Source: Promethearchaeota archaeon
GTDB lineage: Archaea > Asgardarchaeota > Lokiarchaeia > Sigynarchaeales > SOKP01
Length of the DNA stretch: 23,250 nucleotides
Direction: 5' to 3'
NCBI GenBank assembly: GCA_016839905.1
Contig: JAEOTJ010000196.1
Span: 1-23,250, forward strand
Position numbers and translations under genes: made by a program. This document shows, in pieces, positions 15,494-23,250 of this stretch (position 1 is its first letter; every line of letters begins with the position of its first letter). The notes beneath the pieces were generated by a model. That model was not told where the DNA came from, ran no database searches, and worked only from the letters and a program-made list of their open reading frames with translations.

Positions 15494-15669
15494 ATTGGGA
15501 TATAGAATTAATTCCCGATGAAGATAACTTATTTTTAAGAATTCATGGTAATCTGCTTAGATTCGATTTTGATTTTACTAAAAAGAAAGTGCCAATAAAT
15601 GTTTTTAGAATTCATAATGAAGGAATTTCAAAATGGATAATTCTTCCTAAAGCTAATTTGAAAAAGTAA
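15490..15669 (+). CDS. Hypothetical small protein, second of a two-gene unit
   Basis: 59 aa, beta-rich (IELIPDEDNLFLRIHGNLLRF, KVPINVFRIHNEGISKWIILP), ending in a basic tail. The ATG at 15490 overlaps the upstream stop as ATGA, the normal coupling signal; a TTG at 15472 would overlap by 22 nt and is less likely. In bacteria the NWDGYGAP-type genes are often followed by a small partner with an H-P-x-R-P-S motif, which this protein lacks. Function unknown. Confidence 0.6.
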   Translation: MNWDIELIPDEDNLFLRIHGNLLRFDFDFTKKKVPINVFRIHNEGISKWIILPKANLKK

Positions 15670-15677
15670 TTTCTATC

Positions 15678-15687
15678 TTTTTTTTTT
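15678..15687 (+). terminator. T-tract after the two-gene unit
   Basis: Ten consecutive T, nine nt after the stop at 15669, followed directly by seven A. A T-rich archaeal terminator is likely; the T/A runs could also pair in RNA. The rest of the 294-bp gap up to 15963 shows only the TATA box listed separately. Confidence 0.45.
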
Positions 15688-15888
15688 AAAAAAACAAAAG
15701 AATAACATAATAACTGTGATTCTTTTGAGATTTATTAGATATTTTAAATAAAAAAGCTCCAATCCTTTATATTAGGACCAAAATATATTGAATCAACATA
15801 TTAAATACTTGAATTTTAAAAATAGGCTATAATTCTTAATTGAAATTAGCTTTTAAGAAATAAGTACTGAAAAATTTAACCATATCAA

Positions 15889-15896
15889 TTTAAATA
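15889..15896 (+). promoter_or_regulatory. TATA box of the large surface-protein gene
   Basis: TTTAAATA, 68 nt before the ATG at 15964. A transcription start about 25 nt downstream would give a leader of about 45 nt carrying two AAGTGA-type sites, the nearer (GTGA 15956-15959) a few nt before the ATG. Confidence 0.4.
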
Positions 15897-15963
15897 AGAC
15901 TAGATAGGATTCAATATTAATAAAAAGATAATATTAAAAATATTCCAAAGTGACAAGTGAAAA

Positions 15964-18900
15964 ATGATTTCTCAAGGTAAAAAGTTCAAGATAATTTTAG
16001 CTTTATTATTTGTTTTATTCTTGAATATTCTAATTTTTAACGATTCATCTCAAAGTGATGAAAATCACATAAATGGGAAAAAAATTGAAAGCTATGAGCT
16101 GATTCCATCTTCTCCTGAATTAAATATTACTTCCCCTGCGAATATTAGTTATTATGATAATATACCTGGATATTACCCTGCAAGTGATGGTTTTGATAAT
16201 GATGTAATTGGTGGTGATCTGGATGGATGGATTGATGAATCTGGAGCTTCTTGTGATGCTTATGTAGTTGATGAAAAAGAAAATCATAAATATGTACTAA
16301 AACTTAAAGATGAAATTTGGGGTAATAAAGCAAGTATTAGAAGAGATTTTAGTCAAAATCAAAGTTCAGGAACCATCGAAATGTGGGTTTTAAAAGGCTC
16401 CGAAGGACTTGCTAATACTGGGTATGAGATTTATATTAGAAATTCTTTAGATCATAATATAATGTATATAGAAATAGACCGTAATGGATATGGAAGGTTT
16501 AGATGTAGAAATGGTAGTGATTATTTGGAATTTGGCATTGGAATGTATACAATTGATACTTGGTTTCATATAAGAATTGATTTTAATTGTACCCTCGATA
16601 CTTATGATATTTATCTTAATAATAATTTAGAAAAATCAAATTTAAATTTCTATAGTCCTACTTCTTCCATATCATATATAACATTCAATACAGAATCAAA
16701 TTACGAAGGAGAATTATTTTTAGATGCGCTTGGTTTATCCTGGGATCCTAATTATAATGTTGGAGATAATCTAAAGAAAGGAATATTACTCAGTTATGAA
16801 AGTTCTTTTATTGTAAATACCTCAAAATATTCATTAAATGGTCAAATCAATAAAACCATAAAAAATAATACAGTTCTTGCAATATCAAGTGATGGTTTGT
16901 ATACTGTTAAGGTATATGCGAATGACTCTACAGATAATTGGTATGAATCGGATATAGTATATTTTACAGCAAATATTTTTAATGATAATAAACCTGAATT
17001 ATATGGTTCTGTTTTACCAATAAATGGTAATCAAGGTTCTCAATATAATTTTAGTGTTAAATATTATGATTTTGATAATAATCCCTCAGCTTTTGTTAAT
17101 ATATCAATCAATGGAACAATAGTTAAGATGGAGAAGCAAAATGCCTCAGATAATAATTATATGGATGGATGTGTTTATGAATATTTAACCTATCTTCAAC
17201 CAGGATCTTATAATTACTCATATAATTGTAGTGATGGAACATTCAATAATTGGACGATCAATGAAGTCTTCCAAGTATCTAAAGATAATACAATTGCCCC
17301 TGTTTTAAGTGATGGTATGGTTAATCCTACCTGGGGATATAACAATTCTGCTTTGTATAATCTATCTGTAAATTATACTGATCCTGATAACATGGCACCA
17401 TCATATGTAAACGTTATGATAAATTCAACGGCATATTCAATGATTAAGGCTGATGAAACAGATAGCATATACATTGACGGTTGTATCTATAATTTCAATA
17501 TGACCCTTAGTACTATTGGTACATATGAATATTATTTTAATTGCTCTGATGGCGATTACACGGATTCAGATGGACCTTATACTAATCTAATTGTAGATGA
17601 GGGTGTAGACTGGGATCAAAAGCCGTTAGATGGGCTTCGAATTGGTTCAGTGGTTACTCACGGTGAAACCAATCCAAGAACATTATATAGTAAAATCGTT
17701 TCAGATTTACAAGGTCGTGGGGCCACTATTACAGATATAACATCAACTATAGATTTAAATCTTATCTCAACGGGGTATGATATGCTCTGGCTTGATCAAG
17801 GGGGTTCTGCTATGAATGCAATTGAAGTTAATGCGATTGAACAATGGGTAAAAGATGGAGGAGAATTTATAATCACAGGTGATTACATAGGGTCTTCTGA
17901 TGATTTACTTAATAAATTTAATATTACAAAGATTAGTGGTCCTGGGGAAGTAATAACCAAAGATATTTATTTTCATCCAATAACTTATAAAATTAATGAA
18001 TTAACTTTTCCTTATCCTGAAAAATCTTTAAATATTTCATCACAACCCGATGCTAAGCTCTGTGTAGAAGGTCTTGGAGATGATTTAATAATTACGATGG
18101 AATATGGCAAGGGAAAATTTGTAGTAATTTGTTCAAACGGATTATTAATTCAAAATTTTCACCCATATAATCTCCAAATGATTCATAATTCTTTTGGGTG
18201 GCTGGGCTATGAGCAAAATGATAATGTACCAAAGTTAATTAACGGAGATGTTAATCCAACAAAAGGTATCCAATCAACATTTTTTACTTTTTCAGTTAAT
18301 TATTCAGATATTGATAATAACTCTCCAAAATCCATGAATTTAGTAATAAATGACACATCATATTCGATGGTTAAGCAAGATCCTACGGATATGAACTATA
18401 CCGATGGCTGTGTTTATAATTATACGACGTATTTAATACCTGGGGGGGCTAATTATAGCTATTATTTTTATTGTGATGATGGGATTTATACCAATTCTAC
18501 AATCACATATAATAATATTGAAGTGACAGAAACAAATCATGATGCTCCAATCCTAACAAATCAAAATGTTAATTTAAAAGGGGGCTATACAGGATTAACT
18601 GTATTTAATTTTTCGGTTAATTATACAGATGCAGATAATAATTATCCTAGTTATGTAAACCTAATCGTTGATTCTGTAATTTACAGCATGGACAAAATAA
18701 ATCCTTCAGATATCTCATATATTGACGGATGTAGTTATACATACAACTTAATAATAAACGAAAGTGGAACTCATTCTTATTCATTTTCAACTTCGGATAG
18801 AGGATTCAATGTGAGTATAGGCCCATTTATAGGTCCTTATATTGAGAATAGAACATTAATGAATTATACCATCGAATTAAACACTACATATCAGTGGATA

Positions 18901-21444
18901 GATAATACTGGAGCAATTTGGGCACTTCCAAATCCGGATGATTATATTAAAGAAACTCTTCCATTTCAATTTCCATTTTATGATGATTTATATTCCTCAA
19001 TCTACATTTGTGATGATGGTTTTGTCTCTTTTCATACAGGGTACTATTATCGCCCTTATAGTCTTCCAACCACCTATCATAAGAAAATAATTGCATTATT
19101 TCCTCACTCTTTAGATATGTGGAGATCTGGGGGATGCTTCGTTAAAAATCTGACTAATCCGAATCGCTATGTTATAATTTATTTATATGCCAGATATGAT
19201 AACGGAATGCCAGCAGGGTCTTTTGAGATTATATTATATGAATCAGGTAAAATAAAATTACAATATGATATCATTTTCGATAATAGAATGGGGGATGCAT
19301 ATGCCGGTGTAAATAGAGGATATGGAGATAATTATTATAATCAATATGATGGTCTATATGATACTCTTGATAATTATGCAATCGATTTTATATATGGTTC
19401 TAAAAATGAAAATGAACCTAAATTGAATAACGGACAATTAAACCCTTCAACAGGGGATCAATCAACCGTTTATAGATTTACTGTAAATTATACGGATATT
19501 GATAATAATTCAGCTAAATTTATTAATGCAATTGTTAATGGAACAATCTATCCAATGGAAAAAAAAAATATAAGTGATAATAATTACAAAGATGGATGTA
19601 TTTACCAATGTAGTATTAATTTAAATTGGAATCCATACGACTATGAATATTTCTTTACGTGTTATGATGGGTGGTATACTAATGAAACAGCAAAAATGAG
19701 TGGTCCAACCGTGGGTTATACAAACATTTATCCCCCCACATTAACTGATGAGGCCGTTAATCCTGTTTCTGGTTTGGTTAATATTACCTTGTTCAATTTT
19801 ACAGTAAAATACACGGATCAAGACAACAACTCTCCATTAAATTTTGTAATTACTCTAGACGGGAATAATTATACCATGGAAAAAATTGATCCAACTGATA
19901 ATAATTACACAGATGGATGCATTTATTATTATGATACGACTCTAAGCACTCTTGGAACTCATGAATTTAATTATACAGTATATGATGGAAATTTTTGGAT
20001 AACCTCAGAAACAATTAATAATCCGTTGGTAAATTATATCATAATACTGTCTAATGGAGGTGTTTCTCCTACACAGGGTCTACAAGGAATAACTATCTTT
20101 AATTTTACGGTCACATATACACATCCAGGAAACCAAACACCGTCGATAATGGATATTACATTAGATGGAGTAAATTACACAATGGTAAAAGCGGATCCTT
20201 CTGATACTAATTATGTGGATGGATGTATCTATTATTATAATACGACACTTAATACACTTGGTACCCATAAATTTAATTTTACGGCAAATGAAGGAAGTAT
20301 GTGGGTTACCTCTAGTACATTTAATAGTCCATTAATTGGCTTATTTCCCCTTCTTTCTAATGGAGGGGTTTCTCCTACACAAGGTCTTCAAGGAATAACT
20401 TTTTTTAATTTTACAGTTAATTATACACATCCAGGAAACCAAGCACCATCGATAATGATTATTACATTAGATGGAGTAAATTATACAATGGAAAAAGCAA
20501 ATCCTTCTGATACCAATTACTTGGACGGTTGCATTTATTATCATAATACGAATCTGAATTCTATAGGGATTCATTCATTTAGTTTTACTTTTTCTGATGG
20601 AACAACTTCAATTTTCCACGGCATATTTAGTAATCCAACCGTTAATGTAGCACCAATTCTTTCTAATGGAGGAGTATCACCCTTAAGAGGATTGAAAGGA
20701 ATAACTGTCTTTAATTTTACAGTTACTTATACTCATCTAGATAATACGGAACCTACTATAATGAATATTACCTTAGATGGAGTAAATTATACCATGGTAA
20801 AAGCAGATCCTTCTGATACCAATTACACGGATGGATGTATCTATTATTATAATACGACTCTAAGCACTCTTGGAACTCATAAATTTAACTTTACTTTTTC
20901 TGATGGAACAATTACAGTTTTCCACGGTACATTTAATAGTCCTATTGTAAATGAAAAAAAAAAAATTTCTAAAGATGATGTTGAAGATAATTTAATGATA
21001 GTTATGATTATAATAATGGTCGGTATTACAGTAATCACCAGTTCTTCAATTTATTTTGTTCAAAAAAAGAAAAACTCGGCCAAACCAGTTCCTGTCAAAA
21101 AGCTAAAAGAATTGGAGAAACACCAATTTGATAAAAAAAAATATTATCATAAGCCCATCAGAACTACAAGGCCTTCTATAGATTATTTACCTAATATGAT
21201 TAAAAAAAATGAAATCATGAACATTTTTTACAGAGGATATTCTTTAGAAGAGATAGTTCAAATATTAAATGATCTTCAAATTACTCTAGTATCAAAAGGT
21301 TTATTAGAAAAAATAGATTCATTTGAGTGGAATGAAAAAGATAAAATTGAATTTATTAAGGAAATTTTGTCCTTATCTCCAAATGAGAGACATGAGATTC
21401 TTGATGATATGTTAAATGAATTAAATTTAAAGAGAAAAAAATAG
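15964..21444 (+). CDS. Giant modular cell-surface protein with Ig-like Cys repeats, one C-terminal membrane span and cytosolic tail
   Basis: 1826 aa. Domains in order: signal sequence (hydrophobic 9-26); LamG-like sandwich (about 72-270); Ig-like piece (275-340); repeats 1-2 (from 343 and 446); GATase/ThuA-like alpha/beta domain (about 552-752: LRIGSVVTHG, YDMLWLDQGG, WVKDGGEFIITGDY, YGKGKFVVICSNG); repeats 3-4 (755, 861); nidogen-like domain (about 967-1146); repeats 5-9 (1152, 1258, 1360, 1463, 1564), each about 102 aa. All nine repeats have a D-x-D-N or H-P-G-N type turn, a Y-x-M-x-K segment and an invariant DGC-x-Y. A membrane span covers 1677-1699, followed by a Lys-rich, helical 127-aa tail inside the cell. 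N-x-S/T sequons are dense, so it is probably heavily glycosylated. Adhesion or sensing is inferred. The regulator gene follows after 17 nt. Confidence 0.88.
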   Translation: MISQGKKFKIILALLFVLFLNILIFNDSSQSDENHINGKKIESYELIPSSPELNITSPANISYYDNIPGYYPASDGFDNDVIGGDLDGWIDESGASCDAYVVDEKENHKYVLKLKDEIWGNKASIRRDFSQNQSSGTIEMWVLKGSEGLANTGYEIYIRNSLDHNIMYIEIDRNGYGRFRCRNGSDYLEFGIGMYTIDTWFHIRIDFNCTLDTYDIYLNNNLEKSNLNFYSPTSSISYITFNTESNYEGELFLDALGLSWDPNYNVGDNLKKGILLSYESSFIVNTSKYSLNGQINKTIKNNTVLAISSDGLYTVKVYANDSTDNWYESDIVYFTANIFNDNKPELYGSVLPINGNQGSQYNFSVKYYDFDNNPSAFVNISINGTIVKMEKQNASDNNYMDGCVYEYLTYLQPGSYNYSYNCSDGTFNNWTINEVFQVSKDNTIAPVLSDGMVNPTWGYNNSALYNLSVNYTDPDNMAPSYVNVMINSTAYSMIKADETDSIYIDGCIYNFNMTLSTIGTYEYYFNCSDGDYTDSDGPYTNLIVDEGVDWDQKPLDGLRIGSVVTHGETNPRTLYSKIVSDLQGRGATITDITSTIDLNLISTGYDMLWLDQGGSAMNAIEVNAIEQWVKDGGEFIITGDYIGSSDDLLNKFNITKISGPGEVITKDIYFHPITYKINELTFPYPEKSLNISSQPDAKLCVEGLGDDLIITMEYGKGKFVVICSNGLLIQNFHPYNLQMIHNSFGWLGYEQNDNVPKLINGDVNPTKGIQSTFFTFSVNYSDIDNNSPKSMNLVINDTSYSMVKQDPTDMNYTDGCVYNYTTYLIPGGANYSYYFYCDDGIYTNSTITYNNIEVTETNHDAPILTNQNVNLKGGYTGLTVFNFSVNYTDADNNYPSYVNLIVDSVIYSMDKINPSDISYIDGCSYTYNLIINESGTHSYSFSTSDRGFNVSIGPFIGPYIENRTLMNYTIELNTTYQWIDNTGAIWALPNPDDYIKETLPFQFPFYDDLYSSIYICDDGFVSFHTGYYYRPYSLPTTYHKKIIALFPHSLDMWRSGGCFVKNLTNPNRYVIIYLYARYDNGMPAGSFEIILYESGKIKLQYDIIFDNRMGDAYAGVNRGYGDNYYNQYDGLYDTLDNYAIDFIYGSKNENEPKLNNGQLNPSTGDQSTVYRFTVNYTDIDNNSAKFINAIVNGTIYPMEKKNISDNNYKDGCIYQCSINLNWNPYDYEYFFTCYDGWYTNETAKMSGPTVGYTNIYPPTLTDEAVNPVSGLVNITLFNFTVKYTDQDNNSPLNFVITLDGNNYTMEKIDPTDNNYTDGCIYYYDTTLSTLGTHEFNYTVYDGNFWITSETINNPLVNYIIILSNGGVSPTQGLQGITIFNFTVTYTHPGNQTPSIMDITLDGVNYTMVKADPSDTNYVDGCIYYYNTTLNTLGTHKFNFTANEGSMWVTSSTFNSPLIGLFPLLSNGGVSPTQGLQGITFFNFTVNYTHPGNQAPSIMIITLDGVNYTMEKANPSDTNYLDGCIYYHNTNLNSIGIHSFSFTFSDGTTSIFHGIFSNPTVNVAPILSNGGVSPLRGLKGITVFNFTVTYTHLDNTEPTIMNITLDGVNYTMVKADPSDTNYTDGCIYYYNTTLSTLGTHKFNFTFSDGTITVFHGTFNSPIVNEKKKISKDDVEDNLMIVMIIIMVGITVITSSSIYFVQKKKNSAKPVPVKKLKELEKHQFDKKKYYHKPIRTTRPSIDYLPNMIKKNEIMNIFYRGYSLEEIVQILNDLQITLVSKGLLEKIDSFEWNEKDKIEFIKEILSLSPNERHEILDDMLNELNLKRKK
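16990..20958 (+). repeat. Nine ~102-residue Ig-like repeats within the surface protein
   Basis: Repeat starts (nt): 16990, 17299, 18226, 18544, 19417, 19735, 20041, 20350, 20653. The array is interrupted by two unrelated domains. Core features are P-x-L-x-x-G-x-(V/L)-x-P at the start, F-x-(V)-x-Y-(T)-D, Y-x-M-x-K-x-x-x-(S/T)-D-x-x-Y-x-DGC, and SDG near the end. Repeats 7-9 are the most alike at DNA level, so they arose most recently. Repeat 9 is a mosaic of repeats 7 and 6. Confidence 0.85.
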
Positions 21445-21461
21445 TAAATAAAATCCACACA

Positions 21462-22139
21462 ATGTCCAAAAACCAATTAGATACAAAGAATATTTTAGCA
21501 GATCTGATTCAAGAAATTCTTGGTAAGGGTAAGATAGTGGACTTTAAAGCATTAGTATCCCATATCAAATATACAGTCTCCAAAAGCTCATTAAATATCA
21601 ATGATGATGGAATTAAACATATTATTAAATCCCTTTTAGAAAACAATTATATCGTTCAAGGTTCAAGATTAACAAGAAATAACGTCTTAAATAATTTAAA
21701 CAGAAAAAAAATTCATGATACTATAATTCAAAATCCTGGATTATATCGAAATAAATTGGCTAAAAAATTACAATTGAGTAATCACGTGGTTGGATGGCAT
21801 GTTAATATCTTATTAAAGTTTAATTTTATTAAAAAAGAAATGGTTAATAAACATGAAATTTATTATGATTCCACTTTAAACTCAATTAATACTAAAGTAT
21901 GCTATTTATTAGCAAAAAATATTAGTCAAGAAATAATTAATTATATTTTGTATGAAAGTAATATAGGCATTACTAAAACCCGAATCTCAAACACGCTTAA
22001 TATACATTATAGTATTATCGGAAAATATATTAATGATCTCGAGGAGGTCGACATCTTAGAGAAAAAAAAATTACCCAACCAAACTCTCTATTTTTTAAAT
22101 GAAACGTTATACAACAAGTTAAACAATGTAATTATATAA
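21462..22139 (+). CDS. Winged-helix transcriptional regulator, Loki-type
   Basis: 225 aa with two or three helix-turn-helix units. The N-terminal region (10-75: DLIQEILGKGKIVDFKALVS, then DDGIKHIIKSLLE and GSRLTRNNVLNNLNRKKI) is a pattern I associate with a Loki-type regulator family. The central winged helix (85-130) reads IHDTIIQNPGLYRNKLAKKL then LSNHVVGWHVNILLKFNFI, the classical archaeal form. A second winged helix (160-215) includes ISNTLNIHYSIIGKYINDLEE. No metal or ligand motif is seen and there is no membrane segment. It starts 17 nt after the surface-protein stop, so it is probably co-transcribed with it. Target genes are unknown; autoregulation is plausible. Confidence 0.82.
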   Translation: MSKNQLDTKNILADLIQEILGKGKIVDFKALVSHIKYTVSKSSLNINDDGIKHIIKSLLENNYIVQGSRLTRNNVLNNLNRKKIHDTIIQNPGLYRNKLAKKLQLSNHVVGWHVNILLKFNFIKKEMVNKHEIYYDSTLNSINTKVCYLLAKNISQEIINYILYESNIGITKTRISNTLNIHYSIIGKYINDLEEVDILEKKKLPNQTLYFLNETLYNKLNNVII

Positions 22140-22357
22140 TTTTAGATTTTAGAATAAATAATCATTAAATTTAATAGAAAGTTTTGAGAGATTTTTTAAT
22201 ATTTATCTATACTAATCTGTTCTTCTAAATTTTGTTTAAAGACACCTTACAAGAATCGGTCCAAAAACAAAAAAAAATAGCAAAAAAATTTATTTTAGAT
22301 AATAGTTAATGATTTTATGTTGCTTCTTAAGTAGTCAAATATTCCTCATATAGTTGG
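22140..22357. other. Non-coding gap after the winged-helix gene
   Basis: 218 bp, very AT-rich, between the convergent regulator gene and the disrupted secreted-protein gene. It holds A-runs near 22271-22277 and the direct repeat GTCAAATAT (about 22334 and 22358), but no gene, stem-loop terminator or RNA I can support. Confidence 0.4.
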
Positions 22358-22807
22358 TCAAATATATCGACTGAAACTTACAATCAACATCGCATCATAT
22401 ATTCCGCTTGTTGCTTCAGTTCCATAAACAGTAACTTTAATGGTATGGTCATCTTCTTTTATATTTTCATCTAAACTTTCATTTGTATATTCACCATCTG
22501 ACGGACCTCCCGAATACGTGTTGGAAGTAAAAATTTCATCAGAATCTAACCATATCTTAAAGATGACATCTCCCAGTGGTTGATTAGTGATATATGTTTC
22601 AAAAAAAATCTTTAAATATCCATCTGATTTAGCTTCAAAATCAATTGTTAAATTATCCACATCGGTATCCACATCGTTTGAAACATGAAACTCAGGTGTC
22701 TGATAACGAATCCATATATTCCCTTTCCACTCTTTTTCTTCTTCAGGAAACCAGACATCTTCAAGAAAAAAAACATAACTTAGTAAAAAAACACTAAGAA
22801 GTACTCC
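22358..22807 (-). pseudogene. Secreted beta-sandwich protein, start region disrupted by apparent frameshift
   Basis: The open frame runs from just after a stop at 22808-22810 down to 22358 without any ATG, GTG or TTG in its first 45 codons; the first usable start (GTG 22672) lies inside the domain. Before it the frame codes a hydrophobic stretch (LLSVFLLSYVFFLE) and then EEEKEWKGNIWIRY, as in an exported protein. AAGGAG (22804-22809, minus sense) stands nine nt before a GTG (22794-22792) in another frame. Restoring one base in the seven-T run (22785-22791) would join that GTG to the frame and give a protein of about 145 aa with a signal sequence. The rest (FEAKSDGYLKIFFETYI, IKVTVYGTEATSGIYDAMLI) looks like a beta-sandwich. 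Either a recent inactivation, a phase-variable tract or a sequencing error. Confidence 0.5.
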
Positions 22808-23250
22808 TTAATAATATTTTATATTTAAAATTTAATTTATTAATGAAAATTATATTTACATCTTATTTAAAGTTATAATTCTTCTACTTCTTGTGTTATA
22901 AAATAGATTGGGTTAGACCAAGCTTGATAACCATTTTCCAGAGTTATTCTAATATAAATTGTTATATTCATTTAATTATTTTTTTAAGTCTGTTTTGTAG
23001 AGTTAATTTTGAGTAATCTTGTATTCGCTTATTGAAAAATTAATAAATGTTTCAATAATCATTTCTTATTGATAATAACTAATATGGAGATATTTTTTTG
23101 ATTATTTTAAAATAATTCTATTTTTTTTTTTTATTAAAACTTATGTAAAGTGGATTTTTACTTTTTTAATTTAACTTTTTCTAATAATTAAGTTTTTGCC
23201 TTGGTGTTTCTTAATATTCATTTCTATTTCTAACTTGGAATATAAATTAA
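22808..23250. other. Gene-poor AT-rich end of the window
   Basis: About 440 bp with no supportable gene beyond the 22873-22971 relic. Both strands hold frequent stops; short frames of 16-19 codons occur (for example minus strand around 23040) but have no ribosome-binding site or recognisable motif. A T12 run lies at about 23120-23131. Confidence 0.5.
22873..22971 (-). pseudogene. 32-codon relic resembling the C-terminus of a PHP/CehA-type hydrolase
   Basis: The minus-strand frame ATG (22971) to TAA (22873) encodes IYIRITLENGYQAWSNPIY then FITQEVEEL. The phrase (I/V)R(I/V)-x-x-x-x-G-x-x-AWSNPIY is typical of the last strand of PHP-type metallo-hydrolases of the CehA group. A stop lies directly before the ATG and further stops follow upstream, so the body of the gene is missing. 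Family recognition rests on one short motif. Confidence 0.4.

Noticed and set aside
16990..20958. Possible CRISPR-like or satellite DNA repeats
   Set aside because: Repeats are about 306-318 nt, keep reading frame and encode a diverged protein domain.
22670..22672. GTG as true start of the 104-aa minus-strand protein
   Set aside because: No ribosome-binding site, and the frame codes a plausible signal sequence and domain start for 45 codons upstream of it.
23031..23063. ATTGAAA / TTTCAAT inverted repeat
   Set aside because: Seven-bp arms of AT-rich sequence with no adjacent gene; expected by chance in this composition.

Overview
The window is AT-rich and reads as archaeal, most likely an Asgard archaeon of the Loki-type lineages. 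The grounds are inference from gene content. The 194-aa protein at 6817-7401 (motif FWAHSSNLQAWYENNYDTE) and the winged-helix protein at 21462-22139 belong to families I associate with Lokiarchaeia. Ribosome-binding sites are built on the archaeal GGTGA core, TTTAAATA boxes precede several genes, and TTG starts are frequent. I see no rRNA, tRNA, CRISPR array, insertion sequence or replication origin.

Left part (1-3800): a three-gene B12 cassette encodes an acyl-CoA mutase large subunit, its separate cobalamin-binding subunit and the MeaB G-protein chaperone. The large subunit lacks residues that define a classical methylmalonyl-CoA mutase, so its substrate is uncertain. A convergent gene with a C-terminal SHOCT motif follows. 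Next (4022-6193) is a GH57 amylase/4-alpha-glucanotransferase.

Middle (6194-8704): the 620-bp gap after GH57 is not empty. It holds two 48-aa reading frames of exactly equal length, each with an AGGTGGA ribosome-binding site 5 nt before a non-ATG start, and both align without gaps. After them come the Loki-type 194-aa protein, an SCP2-like lipid-carrier protein and a MntA-HepT toxin-antitoxin pair.

Defence-like block (8067-12244): MntA-HepT is followed, on the opposite strand, by two paralogous LRR-TIR proteins with nearly identical TIR effector and C-terminal helical regions but strongly diverged N-terminal LRR regions. This looks like a sensor-diversified NADase-type immune pair.

Right part (12404-22139): an Sm-like small barrel protein, then an overlapping or nearly overlapping gshA-gshB pair for glutathione synthesis (unusual for an archaeon), a two-gene unit of unknown function, and an 1826-aa cell-surface protein. 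That protein has a signal sequence, a LamG-like domain, nine Cys-containing Ig-like repeats, a GATase-like insert, a nidogen-like insert, one membrane span and a cytosolic tail. A winged-helix regulator lies 17 nt downstream.

The right end (22140-23250) carries a secreted-protein gene whose start is lost by an apparent frameshift in a homopolymer, and a 32-codon relic resembling the C-terminus of a metallo-dependent hydrolase. The remainder is AT-rich with no gene I can support.
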